From: Fibrobacter sp. UWR2
Lineage (GTDB): Bacteria; Fibrobacterota; Fibrobacteria; Fibrobacterales; Fibrobacteraceae
Direction: 5' to 3'
Length of the DNA: 64,000 nt
Assembly (NCBI RefSeq): GCF_002210285.1
Contig: NZ_MWQE01000001.1
Coordinates: forward strand, 310,001 to 374,000
Under the pieces are notes generated by a model. The model saw only the letters and a program-made list of their open reading frames with translations, was not told the DNA's origin and made no database searches. Each line of letters starts with the position of its first letter. Within the stretch, counting starts at the first letter, position 1. This document shows, piece by piece, positions 42,801-48,705 of this stretch. A program made the translations under genes and the position numbers.

Positions 42801-43663
42801 TATACACAGATACGACTACGGTGTGGCCCAAGATTGGAGTCGGTGTCTCTGTCCCCAACTTTGCACAGCGCATATCGTTCCTGAACAGTTTCAGGAGCGT
42901 GAGTACGACCCACAGGTTCGATTTTACGAAGACGACTACAGTGAAGCCTTTCCAGAGTGCCGAAGATTCCTGGGGCTACCAGATTAACTTCAACCCGCTC
43001 GTCCGTATCACGTTCCTCACGCAGAAGAACCTGAAGATTGAAAATAGTGTGCGCCTGAAGATCGAGACGACCGATCGCCGCCCGAAGGAAGAAGTCATTG
43101 GGCTCCCCTGCTGGCCGGATTCCCTAGGCAACATGACCGATACCACGGATTACTTCTGGGAAACTCCGTGGATCCATACGGCGCTGTTTAACGATTTCGC
43201 CATCAATGTCGGCGACGACTTTACGATATCTTACCCGCTCAAGCTCAAGCGCGGGTTCCAGCTGTGGAAATGGTACTTCAAGCTCGAAAACAACGTGGAC
43301 CTCAAGCTTACCGCGGGCTACGACTACAACAAGACCATCCGCAAGGAATACAAGCCTGTCAACGGGCAGGATTATAACATGTGGAACAAGGAGAGCGGTA
43401 CCGATGGCGTGTATAAGCAGTGGAAATTCGATTCCCAGGACTATACGGCCTACAATCCTGAATTGAAGTTGACGGACCGTACCGTTCCTTCTCGCACGCA
43501 TGAATGGTTCATCCGTCCGAGTGCTGGCTACCAGTTCAACAAGATGGCCTCGATGAGCGCCTACATCGAATACCGCCAGATTCACGAGAAACTGGATGAC
43601 GAAACTCCGCACCTCCGCCAGATCCTGCAGTTCGAACTGGCCCTGATGCTGAAGTTTAACTAA
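36812..43663 (+). CDS. sprA: SprA/Sov-type Type IX secretion outer-membrane translocon
   Basis: SprA (Sov) forms the giant outer-membrane beta-barrel through which Type IX cargo leaves the periplasm. This 2283-residue protein matches its usual size. After a signal peptide (about 8-28, ending A-W-S-Q-G) the N-terminal region shows F-D-I-T-I-P-V-N-M-P-A-W, L-x-L-Q-G-x-M-N-V-R-L-K-G and K-G-K-I-G-P-Y-I-T-V-E-V, a block typical of SprA. Amphipathic strands rich in aromatic residues extend to the C-terminus, which ends L-A-L-M-L-K-F-N as for a barrel closing strand. The only usable start is a TTG at 36812. It is monocistronic. Several likely T9SS cargoes (pectinases, mannanases) lie in the same window. 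Confidence 0.88.
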   Translation: MLFRRFLHRTPSGFFALCLTAFGIAWSQGDAPVSVSADAESADSTAADPAETEWQPTLNYFPLPSSATPLNSLLPFGGVGASPRLMKETKGQVFTHDINMATRELDVSEKRVNSVSRDTTTLWSAHYPELTDYVADMYDVGRKNLWLNSLIGQRDEGYEAPETGSMFDITIPVNMPAWMKTFGFDKPKLMLQGTMNVRLKGYGELDDAEGSTKTSLWPSPSLEYEPSFMVKGKIGPYITVEVNNVESGLGVQNQVRVVYEESFKGEFEDYILQRVEAGTTSLSLTGTELTGYSENHQGLFGIKADWKLGDWRLTTIASQDGGSQEEYTINASETTTEFQVLDKQFISYRYYFLNHEARNAYINAAIAGRTTSSYPATNLKLYKRSALNNSKDVLDNIKVVYTTPSGKTIEKKVERMVEIPSGEYTYDQKTGILKVNGVTRTTLLAASWSDDGTGRTGTTINDGAKIVLIQWDAELAELTDISKLMLRNVYSIGITDASASSFVLRMKNKSGVAGSFLKTIGVADTSTGSPLVSDATIFKKDANGNYTGEMWLPCKPLSEYSGANATERARTNCLEPLRLLDTTNAVSQLYTLPVYNLNRYTSQFYFESVGKRRNSTISVRDPNSSYSVSGSACMDISPGTEKLTAGSTVLTRGTDYEVNYELGQIELLSERALDPNKEIKVTFECEPLFEIDNKLLLGARAELPLERYGFGTGSVFGITALYKSQSTTAKTPTLGNEPFSSFLWGMNLRLQDTVQALTDLVNMIPGINTEAKSSWRFEAEFAGSRHNANTSDDAEALVEDFEATSNGLTYPLSRLSWYHASPPGGVASNPSTYIENQDYRHKGEFIWHSNNTELYKYIYPNVGNSDVDNQHLTVLKMTLRANDNLAGNSWGGVMRPNSAYYQDMSQMKYIEVVARGNVGSIFLDLGQVSEDLSINGEEPNGYYNGENELGSTTALHDNGLDGKSGDEESRTVWDCRISGCEKTVWNSTNSGAVTDIALDNFDEDLDDDSDPPVTINGTENNSGERTYDTEDINKNGSLDTDINFVRYRIDLSDTDRTNFEELRNGWRKWRIPLNQYDTIVSSAGSDYKSILAQSLYTRLWIGKLNPGVAEAKVQIVSLAVLGNAWEETTVADLYKTSSTEHSQIVSVNGNETTISENVSSSDTTYVRVSTINSREDANTYFKSPNTKTERDSETNAPLKETALKLDYQNMRPGQEVGVTRIFETDKKDLSSYKSLKMEIHYTTPAKTVPIRFALQFGSGSLDGSSDYYEWSFRPVKYDGSSCEREQDCHEENWLANAFAMNVSDFSDLKQGRRPPFVEPVVKELGGDREERLRLVGNPTVTNIDWMRFVIIADSSASADDLEGTFWIDDLRLSDMDTEWGYAARTSAQVNFADFLSVSGAVRYQDGNFATLKTTGGSPKPKLSQAASQLDVSGDVSISLNKFLNDSLGFHIPLNLGYRSSTKRPYMKPSDDLTLDRSGFGELTKDMFQNELAVTSGKEEQKLRDGAQSKGYESYTREKNFSISYSKNYKASDSKVGEALSQIFLERPAASYSFRQSEGRATTTADSTYSYHTMLEYKLGTFSLFKLKPFEKLAKSENSFLKALAKTELEPWPQTFDLTLFDFNYVRYVNQVRDPDFVEPQVDKVVTYTADLTHKLNMRWNILSFLSTSYSLNIKRDMYGGGDREGFVKENFFSPDEGGLFASGYVFDFDHTDRKVYVSHDSLVIIPTDTVARTNAAGVKQTIDMSNPDSYEIRYDTTVFYKVDSVGHREYGKSYGILRNERSRQQQFKVSFNPRLIPFLPFNANFTSDFNQQKTIPDAFDFMDQNNLEKNYWTISQTNRFEFSPTLKIIDFLKLFGDESKVVKLFEKIKWREVRFNWNASTNTIGENFTLAQLYEQQGVSPLQYYLYGLGLGNGYRNRGLWNIVSGDMGLTSRGDFERFGQYRNRDVDTLVYQGNFRHAVSRSFQIGTGITLPIWDIGLTGDLQWKEDFSQSREYPLYTDTTTVWPKIGVGVSVPNFAQRISFLNSFRSVSTTHRFDFTKTTTVKPFQSAEDSWGYQINFNPLVRITFLTQKNLKIENSVRLKIETTDRRPKEEVIGLPCWPDSLGNMTDTTDYFWETPWIHTALFNDFAINVGDDFTISYPLKLKRGFQLWKWYFKLENNVDLKLTAGYDYNKTIRKEYKPVNGQDYNMWNKESGTDGVYKQWKFDSQDYTAYNPELKLTDRTVPSRTHEWFIRPSAGYQFNKMASMSAYIEYRQIHEKLDDETPHLRQILQFELALMLKFN

Positions 43664-43670
43664 TAACTAA

Positions 43671-44435
43671 TTACTTCACGATTCCGACTTCGGAGAGCTT
43701 TACGAAGCCCTTGATTTTTTCGCCGAGACGGATTTCGGCGTAATTGCCCTGTTCGGAAATGACTTCGAACGTGGTGCCTTCGGAAAGCGTATTGAGCGTC
43801 TGCGACTTGTCGCTCGGGGCGCTCGTCACGTCGGCATCGGCTGCGGTGACGACGCCGCAGATTTCCTTTTCAAGTACGAAAATCTTGTAGGCGGCGCTGG
43901 AGCCGATGACGCAGAAGATCGCGGTGAGCGCGAAGATGGCTCCCGTGCAGATGTTCTTTGCGCGTTCGCCGATGAGAACCTTGCTGGCGATGCCGATGAG
44001 GGCGATGAGCCAGAAGATGGCGAGCAGCGTGATGAGCTGTGCCTTCAGGGAAAGCGCGTGATGCAGCTTGAAGAGGCCCGAAAGGATGGGGTTCTCTTCT
44101 TCGTCTTCGTCCACCTTGTCGCGGGTCATGGCCTGCGCGAACTTCAGGTTGTGCTGGATATCGTCGTCACCCGGGCGAAGCCTCAGGGCCGAGCGGTAAT
44201 AGAAGATGGCGAAACCAATCTTGCCGCTCCTGAAGTAGGCGTTCCCCAGGTTGTAGAGCAGGTCGGCATCGGGGGTGCCGTTATCGGCACAGGTGCGCCA
44301 TTCGTCGATGGCGCGCTCGAAGTCGCCCCCGTTATAGGCTTTGGTGCCTGCGTCAATACCCGCGCAGTCGGGGGCGGCTGCGGCCGATGCCGCAGAAATG
44401 CAAAGTGCCACAAAGAAATATTTCAAGAAATTCAT
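43671..44435 (-). CDS. batE: BatE-like TPR and SH3 membrane protein
   Basis: This 254-residue protein has a signal peptide (about 1-21), TPR helices (30-105, with L-Y-N-L-G-N-A-Y-F-R-S-G-K and Y-Y-R-S-A-L-R-L-R-P-G-D-D-D), two membrane segments (about 130-155 and 163-185) and a C-terminal bacterial SH3 domain (195-254). This is the BatE layout of the Bacteroides aerotolerance (Bat) operon, whose exact function is unsettled. I start at the ATG at 44435, which overlaps the stop of batD by 4 nt (ATGA); the open frame continues upstream but out of phase with batD and is not coding. BatA, BatB and MoxR are absent beside it. Confidence 0.85.
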   Translation of the reverse strand: MNFLKYFFVALCISAASAAAAPDCAGIDAGTKAYNGGDFERAIDEWRTCADNGTPDADLLYNLGNAYFRSGKIGFAIFYYRSALRLRPGDDDIQHNLKFAQAMTRDKVDEDEEENPILSGLFKLHHALSLKAQLITLLAIFWLIALIGIASKVLIGERAKNICTGAIFALTAIFCVIGSSAAYKIFVLEKEICGVVTAADADVTSAPSDKSQTLNTLSEGTTFEVISEQGNYAEIRLGEKIKGFVKLSEVGIVK

Positions 44436-46240
44436 AGGTCGAGATCCTCGCAAAGTTTTTCCACGTCGGCAAGCATCTGTTTCTGCTCGCTTTCGTTCGG
44501 GTTCACGGGTGCGAACCGCGCGAAGGCACATTTTTCGAGCCAGCTGTCGATGGCGCCAATCAGCTCTGCCTTCACGCCGAGTTCTTCGAGTTTCGATTTC
44601 ATCTGCGGGCGGGTCATGCCCTTGAATTCCAGGTTGGTACGGTCGCTCAGGTAGCCGATGAGGCCGTTTTCGAGGGCCGCGTAGAGTGCCTTGGCGTCGC
44701 CCTTTGCGAGTGCCTCGCGTGCGCTTGCAAAGCGGACCTTGAGCATCTTGTTTGCCTTGCCCTTGCGTACCAGGGCGGAATCGCTGTTGTGCTTGCGGCG
44801 CTTGCGGATGGCCCATACCACGATGAAGTAGAAGGGGAGGGCCGCGAGCATCAGGGCCCAGTACACGATGCTCTTATAGGGGGCGGTGTTGCCCGTGCCC
44901 TTTACCTGGTGGATGAAGCGGATATCGGAACCGAGGGATTCGATTTCCTGCTTCTGTACGGCGGCGGGGCCTGTGGCGGCTACGGGGTTCTGGAATATCG
45001 CCTCGGGAGCGGCTTCGCCCTTCTCCACGACGATGTTCCACGGGCCGGCTGTTGCGGACTCGTATTTCTTCTTGGCAGGGTTAAACCACGAGTAGGAAAT
45101 CGCGGGGATGGTGAATTCGCCCTTCTTTTTGGGGTAGAGGAACACCTTGATGCTCTTGCTGGTAATGACCTTGCTGCCCACGATCTTCTTGCTGATGTTG
45201 TTTTCGGGCGGCACGGAGCGGAAGTCGCTGAAGTCGGGGAACTTGGGGTCAGTGAGTGTGCCCGGCGTTCCGTCGCCCTTGATTTCGACGGAGAGCGTGA
45301 GCGCCTCGCCCACCTTCAGGTTGGTGCGGTCAAAGTCCGCGGTGAAGCTGTAACTGCCTACCATGCCGCTGAAGTCTGCGGGCCTGCCTTCTTCGGGCAG
45401 GGGCTTCACGGTGATGTTTATCGTGGGGGACTGTGCCTCGGCTTCGACGGATTCCTGCCGGATGCTCTGCGAATGGAACGACATGCCGCCCATCTGCTTA
45501 TTCTCTTCGACAATCTTCGGTTCGCCGCGCTTGGTGTACTTGAACTTGAACGGTGGAATTTGCAGGTTGCCGCTCTTGGTGGGGCTGAGCCATGCGAACT
45601 TTGCGTTCGCCTGCATTTCGCGGCGGCTGCCTTCCACGGGTTCGAATTTCAGGTTCGAGAGGTCGCTACGGTGGACGATGAAGTCGTTGCCCGTGTTCAT
45701 GTCGGTCGCCTGCAGGTTGCCTTCGAAGTGCTCGTAGGTATGGAGGCCGAGCGTCACGTAGAACTGTTCGCCTTCGTAGATGGCCTTTTTGCTTGCGGTA
45801 AGCGACACGGCAAGTGCGTCGTCGGTATAGGCGCGCTGGATGGTTACGGGAATATCGCCCGAGATGGGGTGCCGTTGCCCGTCAAATTCAATCATGATCT
45901 TGCCGGCGTTAAAACGCCCGGTCTTCTTGGGAGCCCTTAGCTTGAAGGTATAGACGCGTGCCTTGTAGCCACCGCGGCTACCGCCCCCGAAAAAGGAATT
46001 GAACATGTCTTCCATGCTGGGGCGAATCACCTGGTCGGAACTATCCAGGCCCAGGAACGTAAATCCGTTCTGGGTATCGATGGAAAACCCGCTCCTGTTT
46101 TCGGGCAAATCACTTAACGGGTATATAAGCTGTAATCCAAAAGTCTTGCCCGCTTCGATCCTGTCCTTGTCAAGTTGCAGGGACGGCCGCGCGGACGCTC
46201 CGAGAGCGAGGGCAAGGCATAAGAGTAGAATTCGTTTCAT
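44432..46240 (-). CDS. batD: BatD family membrane protein
   Basis: This 602-residue protein has a signal peptide (1-17, ending A-S-A), a large periplasmic part made of repeated beta-sandwich domains with the BatD start L-D-K-D-R-I-E-A-G-K-T-F, a Gly-rich loop F-F-G-G-G-S-R-G-G, and R-A-P-K-K-T-G-R-F near 105, one membrane segment near 460-482, and a cytoplasmic helical tail. Family members (BatD/oxygen tolerance) are thought to work with von Willebrand BatA/B proteins, and here batE follows directly with a 4-nt overlap. There is no MoxR ATPase or BatA/B in the window. Confidence 0.88.
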   Translation of the reverse strand: MKRILLLCLALALGASARPSLQLDKDRIEAGKTFGLQLIYPLSDLPENRSGFSIDTQNGFTFLGLDSSDQVIRPSMEDMFNSFFGGGSRGGYKARVYTFKLRAPKKTGRFNAGKIMIEFDGQRHPISGDIPVTIQRAYTDDALAVSLTASKKAIYEGEQFYVTLGLHTYEHFEGNLQATDMNTGNDFIVHRSDLSNLKFEPVEGSRREMQANAKFAWLSPTKSGNLQIPPFKFKYTKRGEPKIVEENKQMGGMSFHSQSIRQESVEAEAQSPTINITVKPLPEEGRPADFSGMVGSYSFTADFDRTNLKVGEALTLSVEIKGDGTPGTLTDPKFPDFSDFRSVPPENNISKKIVGSKVITSKSIKVFLYPKKKGEFTIPAISYSWFNPAKKKYESATAGPWNIVVEKGEAAPEAIFQNPVAATGPAAVQKQEIESLGSDIRFIHQVKGTGNTAPYKSIVYWALMLAALPFYFIVVWAIRKRRKHNSDSALVRKGKANKMLKVRFASAREALAKGDAKALYAALENGLIGYLSDRTNLEFKGMTRPQMKSKLEELGVKAELIGAIDSWLEKCAFARFAPVNPNESEQKQMLADVEKLCEDLDL

Positions 46241-46361
46241 ACCGCCAAAAATACCAAATTTTGCACGGCTAGACCAAGCGAATCCGGGCGGGTTTGGCCC
46301 ATCTTGCTGTGAAACCCAGGGAAAAGAAAGGATAAACTTTAAATATATATAATTTTTACCC

Positions 46362-46390
46362 TTGCAGCGTTAGTAAAAAATTGTTAATAT
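46362..46390 (+). promoter_or_regulatory. Candidate promoter of the small ORF at 46450
   Basis: TTGCAG (46362-46367) and TAATAT (46385-46390) are spaced by 17 nt, pointing rightward, about 60 nt before a small ORF with a ribosome binding site. Confidence 0.55.
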
Positions 46391-46449
46391 TGGCTCGCCG
46401 TTTCGAAAATGGCGATAAAAAAGAAAAAATCAAGGATAAAAGGATAGAC

Positions 46450-46512
46450 ATGTACTGCATTCTCGCCGCCCTGCTGGTCAAGAGCTTCAAGAAATACGCT
46501 AAGCGCGCCTAA
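46450..46512 (+). CDS. Candidate 20-residue small protein
   Basis: In the 394-nt gap between batD and mqnC, an ATG at 46450 opens a 20-codon frame reading M-Y-C-I-L-A-A-L-L-V-K-S-F-K-K-Y-A-K-R-A. AAGGAT and AAAGGAT precede it, the closer one 8-9 nt before the ATG, and a good promoter lies upstream. The peptide has a hydrophobic half and a strongly basic half, fitting a membrane-associated amphipathic small protein. Codons such as CTG, GTC, AAG and GCC match host preference. It is too short for homology by eye; a regulatory leader peptide is an alternative. The rest of the gap holds the promoter, T-rich sequence and the mqnC terminator. Confidence 0.5.
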   Translation: MYCILAALLVKSFKKYAKRA

Positions 46513-46609
46513 TTTTTAGACGACAACGTTTTTTTTACTCTCTCTCTAGTGATTTCCGGTTTCGCTGAACAGGCGGACCGGTGTTTTATTTTAAAAGATT
46601 TGTAAAACA

Positions 46610-46628
46610 GCCGGTGGTATCCACCGGC
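46610..46628 (-). terminator. Terminator of the mqnC transcription unit
   Basis: A perfect 8-bp stem GCCGGTGG/CCACCGGC with a TAT loop lies 7 nt past the mqnC stop; on the minus strand it is followed by a TGTTTTAC stretch. Confidence 0.75.
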
Positions 46629-46634
46629 AAAGCC

Positions 46635-47669
46635 CTAGTCAAAGTTTAGGCTGCGGCGGTATGGGGTGAAGCCGGCGTTCCTGATAAACTCTTCTGCAGC
46701 CTCTATGGTGGTAAGGCCGTAGTTCTGGAGCACGTTCTCCTCGATGACGATGCTGTTGATGTCGTCGGCGCCGGCATGGAGCCCGAGTTCCCCGAGGGAA
46801 AGCCCCATCCCGAGCAACGAGACTTCGATATGCGGGATGTTGTCGAGGAATATGCGGCTGAGCGCGAGCAACTTGAGGTATTCGTCGCCGCGCACGTGCC
46901 TGATGGGGAACTTGTCTGTCTGAGGCTGGAATGTCCATACCACAAAACTCTTGAAACCCTGTGCGATATCCTGTGTTTCGCGAACGTAGTTCAGGTGCTC
47001 GATGATTTCTTCGGGTGTCTCGACGCTCCCGAATACGATATTTGCACTGCCGGGAAGTCCTTTTTTGTGGCAGGCAGCGAGCGTGTCGCACCACTGCCTT
47101 GCGGTAAGTTTCCTGGGGCTCAGCATTTGGCGCATGCGGTCGCTGAGAATCTCGGCGCCTGCTCCCGGAACAGAACTGAGGCCCGCTTCTTTCAGCGTGT
47201 CCAACAGTTCGTCTAGTGAAATGCTGTTGAATTCTGCAATGTGCACGAGTTCTACCGGCGAAAAGCCGCGTACCTTCACGCCCATCTCGCGGGTGAGCAT
47301 CTTGAGCACGTCGGTGTAGTAGCTGAGCGGAATATCGCGGTTCACTCCGCCCTGCAAAAAGATCTGGTCGGCGCCTTTCGCCTTCGCCTCGATTGTCTTC
47401 TGGCGGATTTCGTCCAAACTAAGCAAGTAGGCTTCGGGACTGTGCGCAGGCCTGCAGAAACTGCAGAAACTGCAGGTCACCTCGCACACGTTCGTGTAGT
47501 TCACGATGCGGAACGCGGTATAGCCCACGCGGTTTCCGGGGTTCATGCGCCTGCGCACAGCGTCGCCCGCTTCCACTACATCGGTCCATGGGGCGTTTTT
47601 CAGGATCTCGAGCGCTTCCGCCGGAGTGAGCCGGGTGCCGTTGACGGCTTTTTGCAATAACAAGTTCAT
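46635..47669 (-). CDS. mqnC: Cyclic dehypoxanthinyl futalosine synthase, radical SAM
   Basis: MqnC cyclises dehypoxanthinyl futalosine in the futalosine pathway to menaquinone. The 344-residue radical-SAM enzyme has the cluster motif C62-x3-C66-x2-C69 after N-Y-T-N-V-C, Q-G-G-V-N near 101, the S-S-V-P-G-A-G-A-E-I-L-S-D-R block near 167, and the C-terminal G-A-D-D-I-N-S-I-V-I-E-E-N-V end typical of MqnC. The close relative MqnE (aminofutalosine synthase) is the main alternative, but the spacing and C-terminus favour MqnC. It ends a leftward gene run from the mannanase/GH57 region; other mqn genes are not in the window. Confidence 0.87.
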   Translation of the reverse strand: MNLLLQKAVNGTRLTPAEALEILKNAPWTDVVEAGDAVRRRMNPGNRVGYTAFRIVNYTNVCEVTCSFCSFCRPAHSPEAYLLSLDEIRQKTIEAKAKGADQIFLQGGVNRDIPLSYYTDVLKMLTREMGVKVRGFSPVELVHIAEFNSISLDELLDTLKEAGLSSVPGAGAEILSDRMRQMLSPRKLTARQWCDTLAACHKKGLPGSANIVFGSVETPEEIIEHLNYVRETQDIAQGFKSFVVWTFQPQTDKFPIRHVRGDEYLKLLALSRIFLDNIPHIEVSLLGMGLSLGELGLHAGADDINSIVIEENVLQNYGLTTIEAAEEFIRNAGFTPYRRSLNFD

Positions 47670-47696
47670 CGTGCGCTCACCGACAATGCCTAGCCG

Positions 47697-48185
47697 CTAC
47701 TTTTCCGCGTCATTGCTGTCGAGTACCGGGATGTTCTTTTCTTCCTGGCACAGGTTCTCTTCGCGGATCTTGAAGGTGAAGTCGACCAGGTTGTTCTCGA
47801 ACATCTTCTGGTAGGGCTTGCGGGCCTGCACGTTCTGCAAGGCACAGGTACAGTAGTTGATGCGCTGCACGAGCTTCGTTTCGTTGGAAGGCATGCCCTT
47901 CGCGAAGACGCATTCGTGCATGATGGCGTATTCCATCGGGCGGTCGTAACGGCCCTTGCACTTGTTCTTGAGGTCGGGTTGGGCGGCCACCTTCTCGATG
48001 ATCCCCTGCGAAGGCACGTCGTTTATCACCTTGCTCACGATAAAGCCCGCGATAAAGAACAGGAGGCATACGACGGCATTGATCAGGAATCGCTTGCCGC
48101 GGCTTATCTTGTTGTAGCTGCGCTCTACTGCCTCGAAAGCCTGCGTGGCGTGTAGTCGGACGTCATCAAAATCGTTCTTAGCCAT
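47697..48185 (-). CDS. Single-pass membrane protein of unknown function
   Basis: This 162-residue protein has a cytoplasmic N-terminal stretch of about 30 residues, one membrane segment (about 33-53, L-I-N-A-V-V-C-L-L-F-F-I-A-G-F) and a C-terminal domain with cysteines at about C75, C91, C110/C112 and C148 that may form disulfides in the periplasm. The start overlaps the stop of hpt by 8 nt and mqnC follows after 27 nt, so it belongs to the same unit. I do not recognise a family. Confidence 0.65.
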   Translation of the reverse strand: MAKNDFDDVRLHATQAFEAVERSYNKISRGKRFLINAVVCLLFFIAGFIVSKVINDVPSQGIIEKVAAQPDLKNKCKGRYDRPMEYAIMHECVFAKGMPSNETKLVQRINYCTCALQNVQARKPYQKMFENNLVDFTFKIREENLCQEEKNIPVLDSNDAEK

Positions 48186-48705
48186 CGGATTCCTCCATTG
48201 TCCAGATTTCGGGGTATGTACGGTAGTCTCCCGCGTAGTCTAGACCGTAGCCTACGACAAACTTGTTCTCGATTTCAAAGCCTACAAAGTCGGCGGTTAT
48301 ATCCGCAGTGCGGCGTGCCGGCTTGTCGAGCAGTACGCATGTCCTGATTTCCTCTGCGCCCATACCCGAGAGGGCCTTCTTGATTCCGAACATCGTATTT
48401 CCGGTATCGAGGATATCATCGATTACGAGTACCTTCTTGCCGCGGATGTCGATGTTCTCGAGTCCCGTGATTTTCAGGTTTCCGCTTGATTCGGTGCCGT
48501 TGCCGTAACTGGATGCGCGTATGAAGGCGAGTTGCAGTTTCGGGCTTGCGATACGCTTGCTGATGTCGGCGCTGAACAGGAAACCGCCCGAAAGCACGGT
48601 GATTACGATGTCGCAGCCGAATGCGGCGATGTCCTTCGCGAGCGATTCTAGACGCTCGTTTATCGCCTGCGCCGTAATCAGCGGCTTGTCGGATTTCCTA
48701 TACAT
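48178..48705 (-). CDS. hpt: Hypoxanthine phosphoribosyltransferase
   Basis: This purine-salvage enzyme joins hypoxanthine or guanine to PRPP to give IMP or GMP in the cytosol. The 175-residue protein is of family length and has the PRPP loop V-L-V-I-D-D-I-L-D-T-G-N-T-M (92-105), the N-terminal V-L-S-G-G-F-L-F segment and the C-terminal F-V-G-Y-G-L-D-Y-A-G-D-Y-R. It overlaps GH57 by 8 nt at its start and the membrane-protein gene by 8 nt at its end. Confidence 0.95.
   Translation of the reverse strand: MYRKSDKPLITAQAINERLESLAKDIAAFGCDIVITVLSGGFLFSADISKRIASPKLQLAFIRASSYGNGTESSGNLKITGLENIDIRGKKVLVIDDILDTGNTMFGIKKALSGMGAEEIRTCVLLDKPARRTADITADFVGFEIENKFVVGYGLDYAGDYRTYPEIWTMEESDG

Noticed and set aside
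44436-44816. N-terminal extension of the BatE reading frame
   Set aside because: The extension overlaps batD out of phase, and BatE has a clear signal peptide starting at 44435.
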